From Bacteroides luti (GTDB taxonomy: Bacteria; Bacteroidota; Bacteroidia; Bacteroidales; Bacteroidaceae): DNA of 64,000 bases. Positions within the stretch are counted from its first letter, which is position 1. Each line of letters begins with the position of its first letter. The position numbers were made by a program, and so were the translations under genes. Shown here piece after piece: positions 45,970-54,962 of the stretch. The notes under the pieces were generated by a model. It was not told where the DNA came from and ran no database searches. It was given only the letters and a program-made list of their open reading frames with translations. The stretch lies in the NCBI RefSeq assembly GCF_900128905.1, contig NZ_FQTV01000011.1:1-64000 (forward strand), in the 5' to 3' direction.

Positions 45970-46893
45970 TTACTCTATTGGCACATAAATCTCGGTCATC
46001 AAGTCTTCTGGTTTGGTGCATTCAGGGTCGTTAAGATAGACCTCAAAACCAGGACGAGAAGCCAGCAGATGTTTGAACTCAAAAATAGACTTACCATAAA
46101 TCGTATCATATACACTTCCAAGGTTGCTGTATGGGCCTTTGTATAGAAAAGCAACATATTTGCCACCTTCTATCTGTTTAACCCCGATTTCACCTTTTGG
46201 TTCAACCTTTGCTTTGATAGACAAACAAACATCAGCGCGCTGCTTATCCCCCTCAGTTACTTTAGGATCATCATGATAAATACAGATGTGATTGATCCCT
46301 GTCTCATCGCACATCTTTCTTAATATATGCGACTTTGGCGTATTGCTGCACAGACGAGACATCTGTTCAGTGAACAGTCCTGATTTGTGAACATGCTCCC
46401 AAAGTTTTCCCCATGCCGCACCGTAATCGTTATTGTTATAATCTCCCTGAAGGTGAATGTAAATAGCCTGCATCGACTTGAGGTCAACAATCCTTTGCTC
46501 TAATTTAAAATCAGGATTAACTTGAATTGGTTTCATAATTGAATAAGTTTTGTTGTTAGGATATTCGTTTGGCGAAATACCATAGAATGTCTTAAAAGCT
46601 TTCGATAGAGAACTTGGCACATCATATCCCACTTTATAAGCTACTTCCTGGATGGGCATATCTGAGTAACGCAATAGTCGGGCTGCAGTCTCGACCCGCA
46701 TTCTTGTGATAAATGCGCCAACAGGTTCACCGAGTACGGCTCGCATAATGCGGTGGAAATGATAAGGCGAGAAATTAGAGATACAGGCCAGTGTCTCTAC
46801 CGACATTTCTTCGCTCAGGTGGTTGTTAATGTATTCTATCACGATGTTTATCCGCTTGGAATACTCCTCTCTTGTTGATAACTTTTGTTGCAT
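45970..46893 (-). CDS. AraC-family regulator with GyrI-like effector domain
   Basis: 307 residues. Two helix-turn-helix motifs in 10-115 (MSVETLACISNFSPYHFHRIMR; IQEVAYKVGYDVPSSLSKAFKTFYGISPNEY) are followed by a GyrI/Rob-like ligand-binding domain (about 125-305, IVDLKSMQAIYIHLQGDY, YVAFLYKGPYSNLGSVYD). This layout occurs in Rob/MarA-type multidrug sensors. Coupled to yjdF; it probably controls its own operon in response to a hydrophobic or aromatic ligand. Confidence 0.88.
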   Translation of the reverse strand: MQQKLSTREEYSKRINIVIEYINNHLSEEMSVETLACISNFSPYHFHRIMRAVLGEPVGAFITRMRVETAARLLRYSDMPIQEVAYKVGYDVPSSLSKAFKTFYGISPNEYPNNKTYSIMKPIQVNPDFKLEQRIVDLKSMQAIYIHLQGDYNNNDYGAAWGKLWEHVHKSGLFTEQMSRLCSNTPKSHILRKMCDETGINHICIYHDDPKVTEGDKQRADVCLSIKAKVEPKGEIGVKQIEGGKYVAFLYKGPYSNLGSVYDTIYGKSIFEFKHLLASRPGFEVYLNDPECTKPEDLMTEIYVPIE

Positions 46894-46953
46894 GACTCAA
46901 TGGTTGTATATGCTTTAACGAACGGAACCAACTTTTAGTCCCTTTATCGTATG

Positions 46954-46961
46954 CAAATGTA
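46954..46961 (-). promoter_or_regulatory. -7 promoter element for the AraC-yjdF operon
   Basis: TACATTTG on the minus strand, 60 bp before the AraC start. The TATCTTGCTAAAAAGATA inverted repeat just upstream (46991-47008) could be an operator. Confidence 0.5.
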
Positions 46962-47072
46962 TGGCAAACTTATACGGACGGCTTTCCCTATCTTGCTAAA
47001 AAGATAGATACAAAAATATTTGCTTTGCACTATGCCCAAAAAGACGAGTCAAAGACTAATTGGAGTTTTATA

Positions 47073-47849
47073 TTAGCGATTATATCCCAGCGCCGCCATA
47101 ATTTTTAGAAATTTAGGTTCTGATAATATTTCATGTGTTATGAATTTACCATCATTAAATAACGAATATGTTGTAAAAGGGGTAGGTGAAGACTGTGCTT
47201 GCTCTGCTGACTCTATTAATATTGTGCGAAAAGGAATGTTCATTTCGTTAGCAACGATTTCGATTAGCGGAACATACTTTGACGTGAACGGGCATTGATG
47301 AGTATAATAAATGGTGACTCCTTTATCATATTCTGATGTTTGTTGTGATTTCACTTGTGGCATGAATCGTGGTTTGGCGGCATTCTTATCTGAAGTATCA
47401 AACGGTAGATACATTAGTTGGAAAAAAGGTTCAGCTTCATCGGCAAGCAAGAATTTCTTATGTTTCAAAAATTTAGGGTCAGCGAGAAATGCTGTATTCT
47501 TATTTGACGAGAGAATAACTAATCCTTTCTTTCCCTTTGCCTTGCTGTCGCTGATACACTCGTCGAGCAACAGATTAGCATTGCCATGTCCCTTAAATTG
47601 TCCTGATACCCATAGGCAATTGATGTACATATAGCCTTCGGCGCTGATTGGTGCCCATGCTTTCTCGGCAGGAATATATTCGATAAAGCATTTGCCGCGT
47701 ACGTCACCTTTTTTAAAAATAAGTCCGTCATCAAGTCGTGCTTCCATCCATGCTTTCTTTGTAGACACCATTATACTTTTGTTGCTGGCTATGGCGCAAC
47801 AAATGTGCTCCTGTGTCAGATTCTCTTTCGAGATTGTAATTATCTGCAT
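47073..47849 (-). CDS. GNAT acetyltransferase fused to YoaP domain
   Basis: 258 residues. An N-terminal GNAT fold (INCLWVSGQFKGHGNANLLLDECI, the acetyl-CoA loop, near 77-100) is followed by a C-terminal YoaP thioredoxin-like domain with VTIYYTHQCPFTSKYV near 183 and a single redox Cys (C191). The family is often annotated YoaP-domain N-acetyltransferase; its substrate is unknown. It sits upstream of the AraC-yjdF pair on the same strand, but a promoter for that pair lies between. Confidence 0.85.
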   Translation of the reverse strand: MQIITISKENLTQEHICCAIASNKSIMVSTKKAWMEARLDDGLIFKKGDVRGKCFIEYIPAEKAWAPISAEGYMYINCLWVSGQFKGHGNANLLLDECISDSKAKGKKGLVILSSNKNTAFLADPKFLKHKKFLLADEAEPFFQLMYLPFDTSDKNAAKPRFMPQVKSQQTSEYDKGVTIYYTHQCPFTSKYVPLIEIVANEMNIPFRTILIESAEQAQSSPTPFTTYSLFNDGKFITHEILSEPKFLKIMAALGYNR

Positions 47850-47924
47850 AATAATTATATTTCTTTTCTGAAAGATAAAATATTTAGTATTTAACTAAGT
47901 TGACGATACTGTTAATTTGTTGAA

Positions 47925-48179
47925 TCACAATGTGGATTCCGAGAAATCTAATTCATATACAATAGAACCACTTTCATCCTTGCTAAAATTTCCTACACAA
48001 ATAAGTTCTGGAAAGTCGAATGTCCAGAAAGAAACTGAAATCTTCGATTGATTCGAAATCTCAATAGTTGCTGATAGTTTTTCTGCCTCTTCTTTACATC
48101 GCATTTGCAGTTTCTCGAAGCTATATTTTGTTTTATTACATTTAATATAAATCTTAGAGGGGTAAATTCTCTTCTTCAT
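47925..48179 (-). CDS. Small cytosolic protein of unknown function
   Basis: 84 residues, not recognised. Basic N-terminus and acidic C-terminus, with no signal peptide or membrane helix, and a probable alpha/beta fold (SKISVSFWTFDFPELICVGNF). Only 21 bp after the exported protein gene upstream, suggesting one transcript. Confidence 0.55.
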   Translation of the reverse strand: MKKRIYPSKIYIKCNKTKYSFEKLQMRCKEEAEKLSATIEISNQSKISVSFWTFDFPELICVGNFSKDESGSIVYELDFSESTL

Positions 48180-48200
48180 ATTTTTATTCTTTATTTGTTA

Positions 48201-48890
48201 TTATAAATCTTCTCCGTTTGCTCTGTTGTATTCATTGTCATAGAATATTGAAATATAATATTTTCCATAATCCTCATTAATCATAAACCAAACTGACTTC
48301 TTTGAATATTTTTCCATCATATATGAAAAGCCAGTCATTATCATATCTTTTTGTAATTCTTCTGTTTGATTAGATAGTTGCTCTTCTGTGTATTTCGACA
48401 AGAGGACGGAACGCATTTCTTTTGAGGCAAAAATAGAATCCACGGTTGCTGGCAGTTGATAATAAGCTGCTTCGTATCGCTTTTTATTTACTAATAATTC
48501 ATAAGATATCTTTTCATCATCTGATATTGTGAAGTCTGGTGATGATAGAGATGCTGGAATATACTTTTTATTATTCTGAAACTGCTGGCATAAATTATTG
48601 AATCTTATTTTAATATCGCTCTCATCCATTGTATTGGCATCACAAACTATAATTCGACATACCTTATTGTTGTTTGTTACAATATGTATATTGACTTTTG
48701 CTCCATTAAATTCGCCAAATAATACATCTTTATTATATGGATTACTTTTATATCCTTTTGCTTTTAATTTCTGTATCATTACAGATTTGTTCCCATTTAC
48801 AGGAATGCCAAGAAATTGGATTACATCTTTCTGTGCGTATAATGCTACTGAGTATATGAACAGTATAACAATTGATAATATCTTTTTCAT
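48201..48890 (-). CDS. Exported protein of unknown function
   Basis: 229 residues from the ATG at 48890, which starts a clean signal peptide (MKKILSIVILFIYSVALYAQ). An in-frame ATG six codons earlier is less likely. The mature part opens FLGIPVNGNKSVMIQKLKAKGY and LFGEFNGAKVNIHIV, a pattern seen in Bacteroides exported proteins without assigned function. A 51-bp near-perfect palindrome lies 26 bp upstream. Confidence 0.65.
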   Translation of the reverse strand: MKKILSIVILFIYSVALYAQKDVIQFLGIPVNGNKSVMIQKLKAKGYKSNPYNKDVLFGEFNGAKVNIHIVTNNNKVCRIIVCDANTMDESDIKIRFNNLCQQFQNNKKYIPASLSSPDFTISDDEKISYELLVNKKRYEAAYYQLPATVDSIFASKEMRSVLLSKYTEEQLSNQTEELQKDMIMTGFSYMMEKYSKKSVWFMINEDYGKYYISIFYDNEYNRANGEDL

Positions 48891-48915
48891 GACTATAAGA
48901 TTGATCATTTTTTAT

Positions 48916-48989
48916 CATGGCTATTTTTAACGGGGGTAAATTTTACCGCCGTAAAAAATAGCCATGAAGTTTTATAATGGCACCAAAGC
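48916..48989. repeat. 51-bp palindrome and direct repeat copy B
   Basis: 48916-48966 is a near-perfect inverted repeat: CATGGCTATTTTT and AAAAAATAGCCATG arms of 25 bp with two mismatches, centre about 48941. The right half and following bases (48935-48989) form repeat copy B, matching copy A at 45430. It lies just upstream of the exported protein start, so it would form a hairpin in its leader or act as an operator. Confidence 0.75.
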
Positions 48990-49093
48990 AATACTAGTAT
49001 TCCTTCTTTAATCGATCATATAGAAACTATATACAGTCGATTAGCCATATATCGGTGAATAACTGAGATTTACTTTTTCTAATGATTATTGTG

Positions 49094-49822
49094 TTATTGC
49101 TTTTCTAGATTTTTTGTTAATTCTATTATGTAATTAGGCGTGCATGCTCTTATATATGAAGGATGACAAGATACAATCACTTTCTTTGAAGTTTTTTTAA
49201 GTTCACGATAAACTGAATATCCTTCAAATTCTTTTCCTTGAAACCAAATAATATCTGGATTTAGTATTTCTACCTCCTTAAGAAAAAGGTCTTCTATTTT
49301 CCCTTGTTCTTCACCAAAGAATTGTCTGTCGCTTGCACCTGTTCGAGAAGTACGACCTACAGTAACAAATTTGTAGAAATTAGTTTGTGCTACATTATCA
49401 AGAATAGAATGGAAACTATCTCGCATTTTATTTATAATCGCTCTGTTTTGCAAATTACGATGTGCTAAAACTTCATTCCATAATTCTGTATATTTTTCAC
49501 GTTGAAGAAATAATGTAGTTATCATCATTCCTGATACGTGAGCATTTGGACAGTTCTTGATTTCATGTACAAAGCAATCTCTACGATACTTTAAAGGAAT
49601 AATGTATTTTTCTTCCTCCATCCCAATGTCAAGTCCAACAAACAATATTTTTTTATCAGCTTCAGCATAATGTTCTCCGATATGTGGCATAGTTGCAAAT
49701 CGAAGTTCTTTACCTTCTGGTGCATTATGCCAGATTCCTACTTTAGGATCAATTTCATTCTTTTCATAAAAGTCATTGTACAAAGACGTAATTTCATTTT
49801 TGATTTGTTCTAAGGTATTCAT
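49094..49822 (-). CDS. Uracil-DNA-glycosylase-like fold protein
   Basis: 242 residues, not closely recognised. ILFVGLDIGMEEEK near 59 resembles the first UDG motif region, and VIVSCHPSYIRACT near 218 resembles the C-terminal HPS loop; GRTSRTGASD near 160 is a further loop. These suggest the UDG superfamily fold, but the family-specific catalytic residues are not convincing. It could be a nucleotide-binding protein of an accessory module. The promoter-like TATATTTG about 98 bp upstream fits separate expression. Confidence 0.5.
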   Translation of the reverse strand: MNTLEQIKNEITSLYNDFYEKNEIDPKVGIWHNAPEGKELRFATMPHIGEHYAEADKKILFVGLDIGMEEEKYIIPLKYRRDCFVHEIKNCPNAHVSGMMITTLFLQREKYTELWNEVLAHRNLQNRAIINKMRDSFHSILDNVAQTNFYKFVTVGRTSRTGASDRQFFGEEQGKIEDLFLKEVEILNPDIIWFQGKEFEGYSVYRELKKTSKKVIVSCHPSYIRACTPNYIIELTKNLEKQ

Positions 49823-49919
49823 TGCTAAATGTTTTAATGATTTGTAATTGATATTATGCTACATTTATTCTGTTCATTGATACTATGAATAATGTATAAT
49901 GCTTGACATTTATATGTTA

Positions 49920-49927
49920 CAAATATA
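49920..49927 (-). promoter_or_regulatory. -7 element for the UDG-like gene
   Basis: TATATTTG on the minus strand, 98 bp before the start. Confidence 0.4.
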
Positions 49928-50200
49928 AAAACTTAATTCATTATTTGTGTATTCTTGTTTGTTTTTTATTTTCGATACTTATGTTAAAGATTTAGACTAC
50001 TCTTTTTTTAGAATTATTCTCAACTTATCCAAAAATATGTTGTAATAAGCATTTTTTTACTTTTGTGTATAAAGCTTCAACAAGTAAAGTATCAGCTCCG
50101 TTAATAAACGCTATTAAATTATCTATATCCTTAAATAATAGTTAATTAGCTCCGATACCTTTTTAAAATCTCTGGAATGAAATATTCTTTTTCATCACTT

Positions 50201-50730
50201 TATCTGCCACCTGCTACTAAATAGGCATCAAAGCCTTGATCCATAATATAATAGCTTGGTGGCAGATAAAATTACTATACAATTCATCTCCCACTAAAAT
50301 CAGTTATCTGCCACCAATCAGTTTTTCAGATTGCGTTATAATTCTGAAATCAACAGCTTGTTTAACTAACTAATGTACGGTGTCTTATTTAATGAGCTAA
50401 CCATTTCTTGCATTTTATCTAAGTAAGCCTGCATTCAAGAACCCATGGGCCTTCATTCATGAACCCATGGGCCCGCGGCCGAGGGCTTACTTATGTTTCT
50501 TTGCAAATTTGGTTAATTTATCTGGGGAAAGTAGTTAATATGCTTATTACCACAAGCTATGCTCAGTTTTATCTTGCTATTTAAAGCTGAACATTTCTCA
50601 CCCAATTATAAGTGAGAGTATCTTACTATGATGCTGTGGAGTGCTGAATTTAGTGGCAGATAGCCATGGTTTGTAGCAGATAAGCAAGATTTAGTAGCAG
50701 ATGATTGGTTGAATAATTTTATCTGCTACC
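50201..50730. repeat. Dispersed TATCTGCYACC motifs in both orientations
   Basis: The gap 49823-50798 contains no convincing gene. It holds seven copies of an 11-bp motif: TATCTGCCACC at 50201-50211 and 50305-50315, GGTGGCAGATA at 50258-50268, GTGGCAGATA at 50653, GTAGCAGATA at 50673, GTAGCAGATG at 50694, and TATCTGCTACC at 50720-50730. Several pair as long inverted repeats, for example 50201 with 50258 and 50694 with 50720. A related copy is at 1249. The 22-bp array at 50420-50493 lies between the two groups. Confidence 0.75.
50420..50493. repeat. 22-bp palindromic repeat array 4 (CCCATGGG cores)
   Basis: CCCATGGG at 50442-50449 and 50464-50471, centres 22 bp apart. Outer arms TAAGTAAGCC (50420-50429) and GGCTTACTTA (50484-50493) are perfect inverted repeats. 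The whole is symmetric about 50456.5, so outer arms continue the 22-bp phase. Confidence 0.8.
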
Positions 50731-50798
50731 AGCTGAAAGTCTTTCTGCAAGGGCATTTTGTCCATTTTAGTGGAAGATGTGGAAGATGATTTTGACTT

Positions 50799-51209
50799 TT
50801 AACTGATACCTTTGCGGAAAAATAGAATACCGGTAATAATTAAGGCTGTTGAGAGTCCGGTATAAAATACCGAGATAAAAGAGTTTGGCAGGAGTTGGAA
50901 CTTGCGGACTGTTACTCCGAGGGTGATCATAAAGAGCATAATGATCCATCCTTTGAGGTCGAAGAATGAAAGTAGGTGGTTATTATTGGCTTTTTTGCAA
51001 ATTCGGTCTGTATGTTTTATATATAGCCTTCTGAATATCAGATTGAAAAAGAGAAGGAAAACAATGGTTGCCTCTCCTGCTTTAAATAACCAACATTGGG
51101 AGTCTGTGAGCCATGTGAGAATGCCAATTCTTAAGATGTTAATTCCGGCCACTATCCATACCATTCCAGCTAAGAGAAGTAATTGCTTGTTGTTTACTTT
51201 AAACTTCAT
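50799..51209 (-). CDS. Small integral membrane protein
   Basis: 136 residues with four predicted membrane helices (about 10-30, 40-60, 88-104, 112-130) and a basic loop (RRLYIKHTDRICKK). No family recognised and no operon partner. Opposite-strand open frames in the same place are shadows. Confidence 0.6.
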   Translation of the reverse strand: MKFKVNNKQLLLLAGMVWIVAGINILRIGILTWLTDSQCWLFKAGEATIVFLLFFNLIFRRLYIKHTDRICKKANNNHLLSFFDLKGWIIMLFMITLGVTVRKFQLLPNSFISVFYTGLSTALIITGILFFRKGIS

Positions 51210-51401
51210 TTAAATAATGTTTATGCTTCATTCTTTCTCTGCAAAGAAAGTGCATTTGCTCCGCTTATGAATGTAAAAACGGTTAAATATTCCTTTTTTT
51301 ATAATATCAGATGGGTTGAATTTGTCGGCTTTTTACCGAACAAATGCGAAATAGGAGCGTTACATAAATACAAGGGTATTTATATTTAAACTCAATTTAT
51401 C

Positions 51402-51647
51402 ATGGAGAAAAAATCGAAGATGAGCAATCTCGGGAAATTCATTACCAGGATATTGCCGAACTTTGGGGGAGAAAAAATGCCGAGATCTGTCCTTCCCGAA
51501 CCAGGAAAAACAACCAAACCGGTGATTCCTAAATTTGGTAAATCAAGCATGCATGAAAGTTTTGAGAAAGCAGTGAGACAAGCATTCTTTAAACCAGGAA
51601 AAACCAACATGCAGGCATGTGCTGGGCGAAGAGCCAGGAAGGCTTAG
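51402..51647 (+). CDS. Small basic protein with repeated P-x-F/P-G-K motifs
   Basis: 81 residues, not recognised. Four related motifs occur: PNFGGEK (19-25), PEPGKT (32-37), PKFGKS (43-48) and KPGKT (64-68), most followed by a Met or Pro. Very basic with no signal peptide or helix of membrane type. A strong terminator begins 10 bp after the stop, which supports a real plus-strand transcript; an opposite-strand open frame of 72 codons has no such support. Confidence 0.5.
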   Translation: MEKKSKMSNLGKFITRILPNFGGEKMPRSVLPEPGKTTKPVIPKFGKSSMHESFEKAVRQAFFKPGKTNMQACAGRRARKA

Positions 51648-51657
51648 TTATATTTTG

Positions 51658-51688
51658 TTAGCGAGATAAACAATCTCGCTAATTTTTT
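51658..51688 (+). terminator. Intrinsic terminator
   Basis: TTAGCGAGAT and ATCTCGCTAA (51658-51667 and 51673-51682) form a 10-bp stem with a five-base loop, followed by TTTTTT. Confidence 0.9.
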
Positions 51689-51805
51689 ATCTATCACAAA
51701 ATAGCAGTGCTTATAAAGCAACTAATAATTGCTTAAATTGGTGCTTTTGATACATTTGTCTACCCTTATGCTCCTTATTTGAACCATAAATTGGTTGAAA
51801 GTAGT

Positions 51806-51813
51806 TATATTTG
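51806..51813 (+). promoter_or_regulatory. -7 promoter element for the GH51 gene
   Basis: TATATTTG, 54 bp before the GH51 start. Confidence 0.55.
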
Positions 51814-51867
51814 TAATGTATAATTTGTTATGATATCATTATAAATATATTTAATACTTTTAAAGAC

Positions 51868-53409
51868 ATGAGGAAATCGCTTCTTTTAGGCACTTTACTT
51901 GCCGCAAGCTTATCTCTTTCCGCGCAGAAGAAAGCTACAATCGAAATTAATCCTGAACAAGGAACACAAAAAATCAGTAAACACATTTACGGACATTTTG
52001 CCGAACACCTTGGCAGCTGTATCTATGGCGGACTTTGGGTAGGGGAAAATTCTGATATTCCAAACACGAAAGGTTATCGTACAGATGTGTTGGGAGCTTT
52101 AAAGAATTTACAAATTCCAAATCTTCGTTGGCCGGGTGGATGTTTTGCCGATGAATATCACTGGACGGATGGTATCGGGCCTAAAGAAAATCGTCCTAAG
52201 ATGGTTAATAATAACTGGGGAGGTACAATAGAGGATAACAGTTTTGGTACACACGAGTTCCTTAATCTTTGCGAACTGCTAGGTTGTGAACCTTATATTA
52301 GTGGAAATGTAGGTAGTGGTACTGTGGAAGAACTTGCAAAATGGGTGGAATACATGACTTCCGATGGCGATAGTCCGATGGCTAATCTTCGTCGTAAAAA
52401 TGGTCGTGACAAAGCCTGGAAAGTTAAGTTCCTGGGTGTAGGAAACGAAAGCTGGGGTTGCGGAGGAAGCATGGAACCTGCTTATTATGCTGATTTGTAC
52501 CGTCGTTATTCTACTTACTGCAGAAATTATGACGATAATAAGTTGTTCAAGATTGCCAGTGGTGCCAGTGATTATGATTATGACTGGACAGAGACTCTGA
52601 TGAAGAAAATAGGTAATAAGATGGATGGTGTATCTCTTCATTATTATACTGTGAAAGGATGGGACGGAAGCAAAGGTTCTGCTACTAAATTCTCAAAGGA
52701 TGATTACTACTGGACTCTAGGCAAATGTTTGGAAATAGAGGATGTTGTGAAGAAACACATTGCTATTATGGATAAATATGATGCAAAGAAGAAAATTGGA
52801 TTGATGGTCGATGAATGGGGAACTTGGTGGGATGTAGAACCGGGTACAAATCCTGGACACCTTTTTCAACAGAATACTTTGCGTGACGCTTTTGTAGCTG
52901 CTCTTACCTTGAATGTATTCAATAAATATGGTGATCGTATTCAAATGGCGAATATTGCTCAGGTTGTTAATGTGCTTCAGTCAATGATTCTCACCAAAGG
53001 AAAGCAAATGGTACTTACTCCAACTTACTATGTGTTTGATATGTATAAAGTGCATCAGGATGCTACTTATCTTCCGCTTACTCTTTCTTGCGATACAATG
53101 AAGCTTGAAAAGAATCGTGCGGTTCCTATGTTGAGTGCTTCTGCATCTAAAGATGCTAAGGGAGCTATACATATAACAATAGCAAATCCGGATATTGACA
53201 ATGCTGAAGAAGTGGAAATTAATATTCCTTCATTAAAAGCTGCGAAGGTAACTGGCCGTATCCTTACTTCTAAAGAGGTAGACGATTATAATGAGTTTGG
53301 TGCTCCTGAAAAGGTTCAGCCAAAAGAATTTAAGGATGCAAAAATTACCAAACAGGGCTTAAAGGTGAAGATGCCAGCTAAGTCGATTGTTGTATTGGAG
53401 ATAATTTAA
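51868..53409 (+). CDS. Exported alpha-L-arabinofuranosidase, GH51
   Basis: Removes arabinofuranosyl residues from arabinan or arabinoxylan. 513 residues; signal peptide about 1-19. The acid/base Glu is in GVGNESWG near 193 and the nucleophile Glu in MVDEWGTWW near 315, with the N-terminal substrate loop [15 protein letters not shown]-terminal beta domain from about 400. Only 5 bp before the BNR-type gene, so an operon; no SusC/SusD pair is adjacent. Confidence 0.93.
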   Translation: MRKSLLLGTLLAASLSLSAQKKATIEINPEQGTQKISKHIYGHFAEHLGSCIYGGLWVGENSDIPNTKGYRTDVLGALKNLQIPNLRWPGGCFADEYHWTDGIGPKENRPKMVNNNWGGTIEDNSFGTHEFLNLCELLGCEPYISGNVGSGTVEELAKWVEYMTSDGDSPMANLRRKNGRDKAWKVKFLGVGNESWGCGGSMEPAYYADLYRRYSTYCRNYDDNKLFKIASGASDYDYDWTETLMKKIGNKMDGVSLHYYTVKGWDGSKGSATKFSKDDYYWTLGKCLEIEDVVKKHIAIMDKYDAKKKIGLMVDEWGTWWDVEPGTNPGHLFQQNTLRDAFVAALTLNVFNKYGDRIQMANIAQVVNVLQSMILTKGKQMVLTPTYYVFDMYKVHQDATYLPLTLSCDTMKLEKNRAVPMLSASASKDAKGAIHITIANPDIDNAEEVEINIPSLKAAKVTGRILTSKEVDDYNEFGAPEKVQPKEFKDAKITKQGLKVKMPAKSIVVLEII

Positions 53410-53414
53410 TTAAG

Positions 53415-54827
53415 ATGATGGGTATTAAACGAATTCTATATTCGACTTTATTATTTGCCGCTGCAATATCAGCAACGGCGCAAACAGCTTCCTCTTTTGA
53501 GGGGGCTGTTCTTTTAGCTACTGGAAAAGCAGCTCATTTGAATCAGTCGAAAGTCGTTGAGCAGGGTAAATTAAAGATTAAAAGAGTTGTAGATATAGCA
53601 AAAGTCCCGGCTGATTTTCCGGTGAACTTTGCTCTTTATACTAAGGGCAATTATCAGTATTTGGCTTACTATGATACTACTCATCAGATGGTTGTGGCTT
53701 CCCGTAAGCTGAATCAGAAAAAGTGGAGTTATGAGTCCTTGGATACAAAAGTGCCTTGGGATAGTCATAATTATATATCATTACTTGTGGATGAAGCCGG
53801 ATATATTCATGTAGTAGGAAATATGCACTCTTCTCCTCTTGTTTATTTTAAAAGCGCAAAACCTTGGGATATTAGTTCTATTCAGGCTCTTCATAAGATG
53901 ACCGGAAAGGAAGAGGATGTTACTACTTATCCTGAGTTTATGTATGGTCCGAAGGGTGAAACTCTTTTTCATTATCGATACGGTCGTAGTGGCAATGGAT
54001 ATGAAGTGTTTAATGAGTTGAATGTATCTTCTCAAACCTGGAGCAGACTTATTGATAAACCTTTAATTGATGGTGAGGGAGAACGAAATGCCTATATGCA
54101 GGGACCAATTCTTGGTCCGGATGGATATTTCCATTTATTATGGGTATGGCGAGAAACTCCTGATTGCTCAAGTAATCACACTCTATCTTATGCACGTAGC
54201 AAAGATTTGCTTCATTGGGAAAGTGTGAATGGCGAAAAAGCAGGATTCCCTATTACTTTGAAAGATTCTTGTCTGGTGGTTGATAATACTCCAGAGAAAG
54301 GGGGGCTTATTAATATAGGTATTAAACTAGGTTTTGATTCTTCTAATCGGGTAATGATTGGTTATCATAAATATGATGATAAAGGGAATACACAGCTTTA
54401 CTTATCACGTAATAAAGGTGGAAAGTGGAATTCAGTAAAGCAAACCAACTGGGATTACCGTTGGGATTTCAAAGGTGGTGGAACTATTGTCAATGAGTTA
54501 TTAATTGATGCCCCTATTGTGAAAGACGGTAAGGTAACAATGGGATATCATCGACTTAACTTGAAAGATGCTCAGATTATTGCCAGTGAGAGTGCGTTTG
54601 CTCCTTTAGGTGAAGAATCTATTCCGTCTATCTATCCAAAAGAAATGGAAACTCTGGATTCTACATTTCCGGGTATGTTGGTTTATAAGATAAAAGATTC
54701 AGGAGCTAGCAAAAAGAACATTCAGTATGTACTTCGCTGGGAGGCTTTGTCGCCTAATCGTGACCAGAAACGAACAGGTAAACTTCCTCAACCATCGGTT
54801 CTTCGACTCTATGAATTGACTAAGTAA
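53415..54827 (+). CDS. Exported BNR-4 repeat protein
   Basis: 470 residues; signal peptide about 1-22. The beta-propeller pattern is clear (WDSHNYISLLVDEAGYIHVVGNMH; FMYGPKGETLFHYRYGRSGNGYEVF; LGPDGYFHLLWVWRETPDCSSNHTLSYARSKD). Related BNR-4 proteins include polysaccharide lyases and glycan hydrolases, so with GH51 upstream it is likely a pectin- or arabinan-active enzyme. The exact activity cannot be set. A second ATG one codon in is equally possible as start. Confidence 0.8.
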   Translation: MMGIKRILYSTLLFAAAISATAQTASSFEGAVLLATGKAAHLNQSKVVEQGKLKIKRVVDIAKVPADFPVNFALYTKGNYQYLAYYDTTHQMVVASRKLNQKKWSYESLDTKVPWDSHNYISLLVDEAGYIHVVGNMHSSPLVYFKSAKPWDISSIQALHKMTGKEEDVTTYPEFMYGPKGETLFHYRYGRSGNGYEVFNELNVSSQTWSRLIDKPLIDGEGERNAYMQGPILGPDGYFHLLWVWRETPDCSSNHTLSYARSKDLLHWESVNGEKAGFPITLKDSCLVVDNTPEKGGLINIGIKLGFDSSNRVMIGYHKYDDKGNTQLYLSRNKGGKWNSVKQTNWDYRWDFKGGGTIVNELLIDAPIVKDGKVTMGYHRLNLKDAQIIASESAFAPLGEESIPSIYPKEMETLDSTFPGMLVYKIKDSGASKKNIQYVLRWEALSPNRDQKRTGKLPQPSVLRLYELTK

Positions 54828-54906
54828 AAGAAGACCTTTACTGCTAAAAATATATTCCGGGAATTGAATCTTTGAAAACAAGCTTAGAAGATACCCGAAT
54901 AAGCAT

Positions 54907-54940
54907 AAAAAAGGGGTTGTTCAAAATGAACAACCCCTTT
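54907..54940 (-). terminator. Terminator of pnp
   Basis: AAAGGGGTTGTTC and GAACAACCCCTTT (54910-54922 and 54928-54940) give a 13-bp perfect stem; a run of A on the plus strand gives the T tail on the minus strand. Confidence 0.9.
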
Positions 54941-54962
54941 CGTTATATAAGGAAGTATTTAA

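Noticed and set aside
45400..46000. yjdF-type riboswitch
   Set aside because: yjdF begins three bases after the regulator stop, leaving no room for a leader RNA.
50201..50730. Integron attachment sites
   Set aside because: Motifs do not have the R'/R'' core-site form, and there is no integron integrase or cassette genes.
51392..51610. Minus-strand 72-codon gene
   Set aside because: No promoter, terminator or family features; the opposite-strand gene has a terminator directly after it.
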